Source: Erysipelothrix sp. (GTDB lineage Bacteria > Bacillota_I > Bacilli_A > Erysipelotrichales > Erysipelotrichaceae). From it: a stretch of 13,309 nucleotides of DNA. Position numbers and translations under genes: made by a program. Below are positions 6,111 to 12,577 of the stretch, piece by piece (positions within the stretch are counted from its first letter, which is position 1; every line of letters starts with the position of its first letter). A model generated the notes under the pieces. The model was not told the origin of the DNA. It saw only the letters and a program-made list of their open reading frames with translations, and made no database searches. The stretch covers positions 1 through 13,309 of the forward strand of contig JAAZEC010000164.1 of assembly GCA_012512495.1 (NCBI GenBank). The letters run 5' to 3'.

Positions 6111-6668
6111 ATGATTCAAGTAAATGATATGAAACCTGGAGTAACATTCCAACAAGATGGTGAAATCTATTCCGTCCTCGATGTAGGGCGTAACAAGACC
6201 GCAAGATCAGGAATGATTATTAAAGTGAAGGTTAAGAACCTAAGAACGGGATCCTATATTGAACTGTCTTTTACAGGCGGCGATAAAGTTGAGCCCGCAA
6301 TGATTGAGAAGAAGAAGATGCAATATCTGTATGATGGCGGTGATGGACTCGTTTTCATGGATGTTGAGTCATACGATCAGATTGAAATCCCTAAAGAAAA
6401 ACTGGAATGGGAAATCAAATTCCTCAAAGAGAACAATGATGTGACGATCTCGATGTTTGAAAATGAAATTCTAGGAGTCATTCTTCCGGATAAGGTCGCT
6501 TTGACGATTGTTCAAACGGAACCTGCTGTTAAGGGTGATACTGCGAACAACGCTCAAAAGAATGCTACCCTTGAAACGGGTCATGAAGTCAAGGTACCTC
6601 TCTTCATCAATGAAGGTGAAGTGGTACTGGTCAGCACTAGTGATGGAAAGTATTCATCCAGAGCTTAG
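6111..6668 (+). CDS. efp: Translation elongation factor P
   Basis: A 185-residue EF-P of normal length with three beta-barrel domains (about 1-64, 65-127, 128-185). It ends in the family signature NEGEVVLVSTSDGKYSSRA. EF-P binds between the P and E sites and relieves stalling at polyproline stretches. The tip of the domain I loop reads NKTARSGM, placing Arg32 where B. subtilis has Lys32 and E. coli Lys34. The usual PGKG motif is absent. The lysine modifications of those species are therefore not possible at this position, and rhamnosylation of Arg32 by EarP is known only in another lineage. Similar NKTA-type loops occur, to my memory, in Mollicutes. The gene starts 15 bases after comGG, with a strong GGAGG and its own promoter, and is closed by a terminator. 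Confidence 0.96.
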   Translation: MIQVNDMKPGVTFQQDGEIYSVLDVGRNKTARSGMIIKVKVKNLRTGSYIELSFTGGDKVEPAMIEKKKMQYLYDGGDGLVFMDVESYDQIEIPKEKLEWEIKFLKENNDVTISMFENEILGVILPDKVALTIVQTEPAVKGDTANNAQKNATLETGHEVKVPLFINEGEVVLVSTSDGKYSSRA

Positions 6669-6677
6669 TGAATGAAT

Positions 6678-6701
6678 GAGCGTCAGGGACGCTCTTTTTT
6701 T
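6678..6701 (+). terminator. Rho-independent terminator after efp
   Basis: A perfect 7-bp GC-rich stem (GAGCGTC with GACGCTC), a 3-base loop and seven T. It ends the comG-efp transcription unit. Confidence 0.93.
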
Positions 6702-6725
6702 ATCGTATGTTAAAAACCTTCGTTA

Positions 6726-6734
6726 TGGTATAAT
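6726..6734 (+). promoter_or_regulatory. Extended -10 promoter for the tail-anchored protein-cmk-der unit
   Basis: TG-G-TATAAT is a perfect extended -10. The -35 position (6706-6711, TATGTT) is weak. The predicted start near 6741 is followed at once by the ribosome site GAGGTGAG. Confidence 0.7.
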
Positions 6735-6756
6735 GTCTTTGATATGAGGTGAGAAT

Positions 6757-7548
6757 ATGAGTGAAAAGAAGTCAAGGATGGATAGAAATGCCCAGTTACA
6801 TCAGGAATTGCTAGCTGAAAAAGAAGAACGGATTGTGACCAAGGAGTTATCACCTTTTGCTAATCAACTAAATAATCTTGATAATCAGTTCGAAAGAATG
6901 GATCTTCCCCTAGAAGCGAGCGAACATTACCAGTCACCACTCCATGTTCGTAATGAACGTTATGTTCCAAAACAGGAAGTACCAATTGAACCCATTGTAC
7001 CTGAACAAATTGAAGAAGAACCAGTCATGACAGAGTCAGAGGAAGGTTTTTCTAATAATTTTCTTGAGGAATTCATTGATGAAGTCAAACAGTACAATGT
7101 CGAGAAGGGTTATCGCAATACGGTCGATACCAAAGCGAATGTCCTCTCTGGCATCAATGGCTGGCAAAGCAATCTGAGGCCCTTTGGACACCAAAAGTCC
7201 GATGAACCATTAGTCACACCATCAAACGAGCCAATTATTAGCGATGAGCCCATCATAGAAGATGAGCCAATCGTTGAAGAAGACACTAGTCAAGAAACCA
7301 TTATGATGGAAGTTCAACGACTCGCCGAACTTGATGAACCACTGGTTGATGAAAAACAGGATATTGATGAAACGCTGACTTATGAGATAGAAGAGTTGGA
7401 AGAACTCGATATCCAGGAAGAGAAAGTACAACCAGCGTCTAAAATTGATAAAGTGATTAATTTCTTCTTGTATCTATTGATTGCGGCCTCGATTGTCGTT
7501 ATTTTGATTATTGTTTATATTGTCCTATCGGTTAATGGAATTATTTAA
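6757..7548 (+). CDS. Acidic tail-anchored membrane protein of unknown function
   Basis: I do not recognise this 263-residue protein. It starts with a charged, probably helical stretch (MSEKKSRMDRNAQLHQELLAEKEER). A long acidic, low-complexity region rich in Glu, Asp, Pro and Ile follows, and a single hydrophobic segment at about 236-258 lies four residues from the end. There is no signal peptide, so the bulk should be cytoplasmic with the C-terminus in the membrane. Five copies of a DEPI(V/I)-like motif lie at residues 149-197. This architecture suggests a scaffold or regulator at the membrane, for instance of the divisome or wall synthesis, but that is a guess. It is the first gene of a unit with cmk and der, after its own promoter; the ribosome site GAGGTGAG is good. 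Low-complexity sequence makes homology search weak. Confidence 0.8.
   Translation: MSEKKSRMDRNAQLHQELLAEKEERIVTKELSPFANQLNNLDNQFERMDLPLEASEHYQSPLHVRNERYVPKQEVPIEPIVPEQIEEEPVMTESEEGFSNNFLEEFIDEVKQYNVEKGYRNTVDTKANVLSGINGWQSNLRPFGHQKSDEPLVTPSNEPIISDEPIIEDEPIVEEDTSQETIMMEVQRLAELDEPLVDEKQDIDETLTYEIEELEELDIQEEKVQPASKIDKVINFFLYLLIAASIVVILIIVYIVLSVNGII
7201..7347 (+). repeat. Degenerate DEPI(V/I) pentapeptide repeats in the acidic protein
   Basis: Residues 149-153 DEPLV, 157-161 NEPII, 163-167 DEPII, 169-173 DEPIV and 193-197 DEPLV. The central copies are spaced by six residues. The codons differ between copies, so the repeats are conserved as protein rather than as recent DNA duplications. Confidence 0.7.
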
Positions 7549-7566
7549 TAGAAAGTAGGTTTTGCT

Positions 7567-8235
7567 ATGGGTTTCCAGGTTGCAATTGATGGACCAAGTG
7601 CCTCAGGAAAGAGCTCAATCGCCAGAGAAGTGGCAAAAGAATTCAATTTCATACATATAAATACCGGGCTCATGTATCGAGCTATGGCTTATCAAGCACT
7701 TTTAAATCACATCGATCTTCAGGATGAAAAAGCGCTTGGAGAGTTGATTGACAGTACTTCACTCGAACTTACGGCAGACCAAAAAGTGTTAGTTAATGGA
7801 AATGATGTCAGTGATAAGTTAAAAACGGTCTCCCTGGAGGCTTCTACTATCTCTGCCTTTCCTTTAGTTAGAGAAAAGCTTGTCAAGAAACAACAGGAAA
7901 TGGCAGACGTCATTGATTGTGTCATGGATGGCCGCGACATAGGTACGGTCGTTTTACCAACTGCCGATGTGAAGATATTCATTACGGCAGCTATCGAAGA
8001 CAGAGTTCAACGCCGTACTGATGAGTTGTTAAGACAGAATATCGAGTGCAACTATGATGAAATCCTAGCGGACATGATCCAACGGGATTATCAGGATGCC
8101 AATCGTCCCGTGGGGGCCTTAAAACAAGCTGAGGATGCGGTTTTAATAGACACCACTGGCAATACCTTTGAAGAGAGTGCTGGACTCGTTATTCAGCTGA
8201 TTAGAGAACATCTAGGAAAGGATGTGACGCAATGA
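7567..8235 (+). CDS. cmk: Cytidylate kinase
   Basis: A 222-residue bacterial CMP/dCMP kinase of usual length. It makes CDP and dCDP from ATP and CMP or dCMP in the cytosol. The P-loop GPSASGKSS is at residues 9-17, followed by the nucleotide-binding NTGLMYRAMA. MDGRDIGTVVLPTADVKIF is a hallmark of the family, and the arginine-rich lid lies in EDRVQRRTDELLRQN. It is 18 bases from the acidic membrane protein gene and overlaps der by 4 bases (ATGA), so it is part of one unit. The cmk-der pairing is widespread in Bacillota. The ribosome site (AAAGTAGG) is modest. Confidence 0.97.
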   Translation: MGFQVAIDGPSASGKSSIAREVAKEFNFIHINTGLMYRAMAYQALLNHIDLQDEKALGELIDSTSLELTADQKVLVNGNDVSDKLKTVSLEASTISAFPLVREKLVKKQQEMADVIDCVMDGRDIGTVVLPTADVKIFITAAIEDRVQRRTDELLRQNIECNYDEILADMIQRDYQDANRPVGALKQAEDAVLIDTTGNTFEESAGLVIQLIREHLGKDVTQ

Positions 8236-9548
8236 TTGATGGAATAGTAGCCATTGTAGGCCGTTCTAACGTCGGTAAATCGAGTTTTTTTAATCGTGTC
8301 ATCGGCGAGAGGGTGTCCATCGTAGAAGATACGCCAGGGGTTACCAGGGATCGTGTCTATGGAAAGACCGAATGGTTGACTAAACATCTTCGTTTTATTG
8401 ACACAGGCGGCATCCAAATCGAAGACCAACCTTTTCAAGAAGAAATCAAGATGCAAGTCGAAATCGCAATCAATGAGGCCGATGTCATTGTCTTTCTGAC
8501 CAGTGTTCAGGATGGTTTGACCCCAGATGATCGAATGATTGCCAGGATGCTACATGATTCCGGCAAACCGGTAGTCGTCGCGGTTAATAAGGTCGACTCA
8601 CTGGAATTAAGCTATGACATGTATGAGTTCTATGCACTTGGTTTTGAACACGTGTTCGCGGTCTCTAGTGCCCATGGTATCGGAATGGGGGATACCCTTG
8701 ATAAAATCATCGATCTACTGGATTTCAGTAAGAAACATGAGCTCTATGAAGGCTACCTGAAGTTTGCGATTATTGGGCAACCAAATGTCGGTAAATCCAT
8801 GCTCATTAACAGTATTCTGAACGAAGACCGAGTCATTGTCTCACCAATCGAGGGAACAACACGCGATGCAATCGATACACCTTTCCAAAGGGATGGTGAA
8901 AATTTCGTCGCCATTGATACTGCTGGTATCCGTAAGCGAGGCAAAGTCTACGAATCGGTCGAGAAATACTCCGTGTTACGGTCCCTTACGGCCATTGAAC
9001 GGGCCGATGTTATTCTCTTTGTTATCGATGGAGAGAAGGGGATTCGCCAACAGGATAAACATGTAGCGGGTTATGCTCATAACGAAGGTAAACCGGTCAT
9101 TATCATTTATAACAAGTGGGATACCGTCGAGAAAGACGACAAGACCTTGAATGAAGTGACCAAGACTATTCGTAATGAGTTCGTGTATCTGAGCTATGCA
9201 CCGATCCTGTTTGTGTCGGCGAAAACGAAACAGAGAGTCAATACCATTTTACCGATGGTGAAAGAAGTGTACGAGAATGCGACACTGAGAGTTTCGACCT
9301 CGGTTATCAATGAGGTGATTATGGATGCTCAGCTATTCACGCCACCGCCAACTCACCAAGGACAGCGTTTACGTATCTATTATAGTACCCAGGTATCGGT
9401 GCAACCGACTACGTTTGTTCTCTTTGTTAATGATCCTGAGTTGTGTCACTTCTCCTACAAGCGTTATTTGGAGAACCGGATGAGAGAGGCATTTGACTTT
9501 ACGGGGGTCCCAATCAAGCTTATTTTGAAGAAAAAGAGCTTATCTTAG
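8232..9548 (+). CDS. der: Ribosome biogenesis GTPase Der (EngA)
   Basis: A 438-residue double-GTPase needed for 50S subunit maturation. GTPase domain 1 has GRSNVGKS (10-17), DTGG (57-60) and NKVD (119-122). Domain 2 has GQPNVGKS (182-189), DTAG (229-232) and NKWD (294-297). A C-terminal KH-like domain (about 350-436) ends with FDFTGVPIKLILKKK, typical of Der. Length is normal and both G domains look intact. Translation is coupled to cmk through the ATGA overlap, with AAAGGAT just upstream. No clear terminator follows; the next gene has its own promoter. Confidence 0.98.
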   Translation: MIDGIVAIVGRSNVGKSSFFNRVIGERVSIVEDTPGVTRDRVYGKTEWLTKHLRFIDTGGIQIEDQPFQEEIKMQVEIAINEADVIVFLTSVQDGLTPDDRMIARMLHDSGKPVVVAVNKVDSLELSYDMYEFYALGFEHVFAVSSAHGIGMGDTLDKIIDLLDFSKKHELYEGYLKFAIIGQPNVGKSMLINSILNEDRVIVSPIEGTTRDAIDTPFQRDGENFVAIDTAGIRKRGKVYESVEKYSVLRSLTAIERADVILFVIDGEKGIRQQDKHVAGYAHNEGKPVIIIYNKWDTVEKDDKTLNEVTKTIRNEFVYLSYAPILFVSAKTKQRVNTILPMVKEVYENATLRVSTSVINEVIMDAQLFTPPPTHQGQRLRIYYSTQVSVQPTTFVLFVNDPELCHFSYKRYLENRMREAFDFTGVPIKLILKKKSLS

Positions 9549-9567
9549 AAAAAAAGTATTATATTGA

Positions 9568-9596
9568 TTGTCATTTAATTTAATGTTTGTTAATAT
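9568..9596 (+). promoter_or_regulatory. Promoter of the HU gene
   Basis: TTGTCA (5 of 6 to TTGACA) at 9568-9573, a 17-bp spacer, then TAATAT at 9591-9596 preceded by TGT, which forms an extended -10. The surrounding DNA is AT-rich. This is the only site here with both a good -35 and a TGn, fitting a highly expressed gene. Confidence 0.65.
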
Positions 9597-9620
9597 TTAG
9601 AAAGAATGGAGGACATTTAT

Positions 9621-9907
9621 ATGAGTGAAACATTCAATAAAAAGCATTATCAGAAACATTAGCAGATCAGTTCGACCTTAAGAAGAAAGATGCTGTTGAA
9701 GTTGTTGATGCGGTATTAGGAGCAATTAGAGACGAATTGGTTAAAGGAAACAAGGTTGACTTTAGTGGATTTGGTAAGTTTGAAGTTAAAGACAGACCAG
9801 CACGTGATGGCTTCAATCCACAAACTAAAGAAAAAATCAGAATTCCAGCTTCGAAAGCTCTAACTTTCAAAGTGTCTAAAACGCTCAAAGATTCTATTAA
9901 CAAGTAG
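9621..9907 (+). pseudogene. hup: DNA-binding protein HU, reading frame broken by one base
   Basis: From ATG 9621, with GGAGG 8 bases upstream, the frame reads MSETFNKK and then hits TAG at 9660-9662. In a second frame the sequence continues as a complete HU: ALSETLADQFDLKKKDAVE onward, then FSGFGKFEVKDRPARDGFN and IRIPASKALTFKVSK, ending at 9907. Five A follow AAT at 9639-9643; a sixth would restore one 95-residue HU. The HU frame has a TAA at 9638-9640 and no nearby start, so it cannot be read alone. The rest of the gene is well conserved, including the beta-arm region with Arg/Pro, and promoter, ribosome site and terminator are intact. HU is usually essential or nearly so in Bacillota. A sequencing or assembly error in the A-run is therefore the likeliest cause; a true mutation or a recoding event is possible. 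Confidence 0.9.
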
Positions 9908-9926
9908 ATCTTAGCAATTTGATTAT

Positions 9927-9959
9927 AAAAACAACTTTCTTTGTGGGGGTTGTTTTTTT
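9927..9959 (+). terminator. Rho-independent terminator after HU
   Basis: A stem of AAAAACAAC with GTTGTTTTT (9 bp), a 13-base loop and a T-run to 9959. It lies 20 bases past the HU stop. Confidence 0.8.
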
Positions 9960-9963
9960 AATA

Positions 9964-9972
9964 TGTTATAAT
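9964..9972 (+). promoter_or_regulatory. Extended -10 promoter for the zinc peptidase gene
   Basis: TG-T-TATAAT is a perfect extended -10, placed directly after the T-run of the HU terminator. The predicted start near 9979 leaves a leader of about 13 bases containing TAGGAG. Confidence 0.65.
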
Positions 9973-9991
9973 ATTGGTTAGGAGTGATATT

Positions 9992-10684
9992 ATGTTTGAA
10001 AATACAATAACGATTGAATGGCTACTGCTTATTGGAGCCTTTGTAATATCGATGATAGCCCAGAGCTCCGTCACCAGTACCTATAAGAAATACAGTTCAA
10101 TTAGCACATCGCAACCCTTAACGGGTAGCCAAGTCGCACAGAAGATTCTAAGTGACCATGGGATTTATGATGTGCAAGTTGTCCAACAAAACAAAGGAAC
10201 ACTTAGTGACCACTACGATCCCCGCAAGAAGATCGTGGCTCTGTCACCCAATATCTACAACGATAACTCGATCGCGTCAATAGCCGTGGCTGCTCACGAG
10301 GTCGGGCATGCGATCCAGCACGCTCAATCCTATGTCGGAATCAAGATCCGTGACAAGGTCTTACCCTTTGCGATGATTTCCAGCCAGATGGCTTGGGTTG
10401 TCATATTCATTTCGTTTGCGGTTGGTTGGTTGAATCTGACCTACATCGGTATCGCCATGATTGGTGTCATAGGACTCTTCCAACTTGTAACCTTACCTGT
10501 AGAGTTTGATGCTTCTAATCGAGCACTAAAAATACTAAGCACAGGTTATCTTGATGAAGCGGACCTATCTGGAGCAAAGAAGATGCTGAGTGCAGCGGCC
10601 TTCACCTATGTCGCAGCCTTCCTTGGGACCTTGGCTCAGATTGGTCGACTGCTTCTAATGTCGAATCGAAATCGTAGAGATTAG
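9992..10684 (+). CDS. YugP-type membrane zinc metallopeptidase
   Basis: A 230-residue membrane protein of the Zn_peptidase_2 (B. subtilis YugP) family. An N-terminal membrane segment lies at about 8-25. The zincin motif HEVGHAIQH follows, within SIAVAAHEVGHAIQHAQ; its two His bind zinc and its Glu is catalytic. Two more hydrophobic segments come next, then LPVEFDASNRAL, whose Glu is the expected third zinc ligand. A last hydrophobic stretch is near the end. The substrate of this family is not established; quality control of membrane proteins is a reasonable guess. I start at ATG 9992, with TAGGAG 7 bases upstream, rather than at the GTG at 9974, which overlaps the promoter and ribosome site. 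It is a single gene with its own promoter. Confidence 0.9.
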   Translation: MFENTITIEWLLLIGAFVISMIAQSSVTSTYKKYSSISTSQPLTGSQVAQKILSDHGIYDVQVVQQNKGTLSDHYDPRKKIVALSPNIYNDNSIASIAVAAHEVGHAIQHAQSYVGIKIRDKVLPFAMISSQMAWVVIFISFAVGWLNLTYIGIAMIGVIGLFQLVTLPVEFDASNRALKILSTGYLDEADLSGAKKMLSAAAFTYVAAFLGTLAQIGRLLLMSNRNRRD

Positions 10685-10687
10685 TCT

Positions 10688-10715
10688 TAGGAACTGGAAT
10701 CAAACTTTCATACTT
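10688..10715 (+). promoter_or_regulatory. Second copy of the competence-type promoter element
   Basis: TAGGAAC (10688-10694), 13 bases, then TCATACTT (10708-10715). The blocks and spacing are identical to those at 2824-2851 upstream of comGA. A start near 10721 would give a leader of about 15 bases carrying AAGGAGG. Confidence 0.6.
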
Positions 10716-10735
10716 ACAAACAAGGAGGTAATGAA

Positions 10736-10822
10736 ATGAGATTCTTTCCGATTATTGGTCCAACGATGTTACTACCGTATCTGTTGGTTTATTACTTAAC
10801 CAGTAAAATTAAAAAGCATTAA
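10736..10822 (+). CDS. 28-aa membrane micropeptide, candidate competence regulon member
   Basis: The peptide is MRFFPIIGPTMLLPYLLVYY followed by LTSKIKKH: a short N-terminus, about 20 mostly hydrophobic residues and a basic tail. It should cross the membrane once or lie in it. The ribosome site is very strong (CAAGGAGGTAATG, with AAGGAGG 7 bases before the ATG), which argues that this is a real gene. It stands between the zinc peptidase gene and gltX, behind the same promoter element as comGA, and is followed 1 base after the stop by a perfect hairpin. I recognise no family. It could modulate the DNA-uptake machine, the zinc peptidase or the envelope during competence, or be a toxin-like peptide; function is unknown. 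Confidence 0.7.
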   Translation: MRFFPIIGPTMLLPYLLVYYLTSKIKKH

Positions 10823-10823
10823 C

Positions 10824-10848
10824 AAAGAGAAACGACTCGTTTCTCTTT
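10824..10848 (+). terminator. Perfect 10-bp inverted repeat after the micropeptide, probable terminator
   Basis: AAAGAGAAAC and GTTTCTCTTT form a 10-bp stem with a 5-base loop (GACTC). The 3' arm ends in TTT but only CATTCG follows, so the U-tract is short. It could end the micropeptide transcript partly or act as a leader hairpin for gltX. There is no T-box-like structure around it. Confidence 0.5.
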
Positions 10849-10870
10849 CATTCGAAGGGAGCTCATCACC

Positions 10871-12526
10871 ATGAATTATTTTGAACTAGCTGATCTATTA
10901 TTTCCAAATACGACAGAGACTGTCTCTGATTTAGAGGCCAAGTTTCCAAAGCGTGACCTACCATCCGAAGCAAAAGTCACCCGCTTAGGACCAAGTCCAA
11001 CTGGCTTTATCCATTTGGGCAATCTTTTTGGGGCCTTTGTCGATGACCGTTTGGCAACACAATCAGGTGGAGTCATGTTACTTCGCATTGAGGATACCGA
11101 TAACAAGCGCAAGGTTGAGGGCTCTGAAGAAGTCATCATCAATAGCTTGTCCTACTATGGTATCAACTTCAATGAAGGGGAAACGCTTCATGGCGAGATT
11201 GGTAACTATGGTCCGTATCACCAAAGCCAACGCAGCGCGTTCTACCATATCGTAGCGAAAAAGCTTGTTCAAGAGGGCTTAGCCTATCCTAGCTTTGCGA
11301 CACCGGAAGAGCTCGATGATATCCGTGAAAGACAACAGTTGGAGAAAGTCGTCACTGGTTACTATGGACGATGGGCAACCGATCGTTTCCTATCGATCGA
11401 GGACATTACCCAGAAGATGGAAGCTAATGAACCATGGGTGCTTAGACTCAAGTCCCAAGGGGATATCAATGACACCATCACCATTGAGGACGCTATTAGA
11501 GGTGAACTCAAGATTCATCCTAACAACGCGGACATCGTCTTGTTGAAGGCTGATGGAATTCCTACCTATCACTTTGCTCACGTGGTCGATGACCATTTAA
11601 TGAGAATCACCCATGTCGTCAGGGGTGAGGAATGGTTATCCACCTTGCCGATTCATATCGAGTTATTTGAGCTATTAGGCTGGCAACCACCTACATACTG
11701 CCATACTGCACACCTCATGAAGATGGATAATGGTGTCAAGCGCAAGCTTTCCAAGCGCCTTGATCCTGAGCTGTCCTTAGAATACTACATGGAACAAGGC
11801 TATTTCCCCGCAGCAGTGCGTGAGTATCTCATGACGTTAATGAACTCGAACTATGAAGAATGGCGAATTGAAAATCCGTTACTCCCACTTGAAGACTTTG
11901 AGTTTACACTCGATAAGATGGGACATTCGGGTGCGTTGTTTGATATTGAGAAACTGAATGACATCTCTAAGAATGTACTGTTGACGTTGAGTGAAGAAGA
12001 AATCCTTGATTTCCTGATTAGCTGGTCGACGGACCATCGTCCAGATATGACTGACCTCTATGAAAAACACAGGACTGATTTGTTAGGTCTGTTGGCGATT
12101 GGTCGCCATGAAGCACAGCCACGTAAGGATTTATTGTATGCTGCTCAGATTGCCGATTTCATAGAATACTACTTCGATGAAAAATACGCCATTGTCGAAG
12201 AGCTACCTGAGCGTATCAGTGTCGAGGATGCTTTACTGATTCTGAAGGAATATAAGAGTTCCTACGATCACTCGCTGGAGAATCCTGAATGGTTTGGCTG
12301 GCTGAAAGAACTAAGTGAATCCTTTGGTTACACGCCGAAAATGAAACTGTTTAAGAAGAATCCAGAATTATACAAAGGCACGGTGGCTGATGTTTCCAGC
12401 ATCATTCGTTTGGCTCTAACGGGTTATCAGAAATCGAGTGACTTGCATTCGATTCAACAAGTGTTTGGTAAGGGTAAGGTCCTTTCTAGGATTAATTATC
12501 TGATAAATCATCTGGAACAATCTTAA
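10871..12526 (+). CDS. gltX: Glutamate-tRNA ligase
   Basis: A 551-residue class I aminoacyl-tRNA synthetase that charges tRNA-Glu. The Rossmann-fold signature is RLGPSPTGFIHLGNL, with the HIGH-like motif HLGN at residues 48-51. The region GGVMLLRIEDTD is at 66-77, and the KMSKS-like motif KLSKR is at 292-296. The anticodon-binding part fills the C-terminal 200 or so residues. It is longer than the common bacterial form of about 485 residues, partly from an N-terminal extension of about 30 residues before the catalytic core; a 550-residue form also occurs in some clostridia and relatives. Whether it also charges tRNA-Gln cannot be seen here. The ribosome site AAGGGAG precedes ATG 10871. I see no strong housekeeping promoter before it, so it may depend on upstream transcription or a weak promoter in the micropeptide gene. 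Confidence 0.97.
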   Translation: MNYFELADLLFPNTTETVSDLEAKFPKRDLPSEAKVTRLGPSPTGFIHLGNLFGAFVDDRLATQSGGVMLLRIEDTDNKRKVEGSEEVIINSLSYYGINFNEGETLHGEIGNYGPYHQSQRSAFYHIVAKKLVQEGLAYPSFATPEELDDIRERQQLEKVVTGYYGRWATDRFLSIEDITQKMEANEPWVLRLKSQGDINDTITIEDAIRGELKIHPNNADIVLLKADGIPTYHFAHVVDDHLMRITHVVRGEEWLSTLPIHIELFELLGWQPPTYCHTAHLMKMDNGVKRKLSKRLDPELSLEYYMEQGYFPAAVREYLMTLMNSNYEEWRIENPLLPLEDFEFTLDKMGHSGALFDIEKLNDISKNVLLTLSEEEILDFLISWSTDHRPDMTDLYEKHRTDLLGLLAIGRHEAQPRKDLLYAAQIADFIEYYFDEKYAIVEELPERISVEDALLILKEYKSSYDHSLENPEWFGWLKELSESFGYTPKMKLFKKNPELYKGTVADVSSIIRLALTGYQKSSDLHSIQQVFGKGKVLSRINYLINHLEQS

Positions 12527-12546
12527 TCAAAGGTTTCTCTCACTTG

Positions 12547-12555
12547 TGCTACAAT
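12547..12555 (+). promoter_or_regulatory. Extended -10 promoter for the phosphoribosyltransferase gene
   Basis: TG-C-TACAAT is an extended -10 with 5 of 6 matches; the -35 position (12527-12532, TCAAAG) is poor. The start near 12562 leaves a short leader with the ribosome site AGGTGGGGG. Confidence 0.55.
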
Positions 12556-12577
12556 AGACTTAGGTGGGGGAAACACT

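Noticed and set aside
7222..7431. Minus-strand ORF inside the acidic protein gene
   Set aside because: It is a shadow of the Glu/Asp-rich codons (reading as Phe/Ile/Leu) with no ribosome site.
9667..9903. Minus-strand ORF opposite HU
   Set aside because: It mirrors the intact part of the HU gene and has no ribosome site or recognisable product.
10824..10870. T-box or other riboswitch before gltX
   Set aside because: Only one short hairpin is present; no T-box sequence, specifier loop or room for the structure.
12514..12560. Third copy of the GGAAC promoter element before the phosphoribosyltransferase gene
   Set aside because: GGAAC and ATCAAAG occur there, but TCATACTT is absent at the right distance and GGAAC lies in the gltX coding end; a TGCTACAAT extended -10 explains the promoter better.
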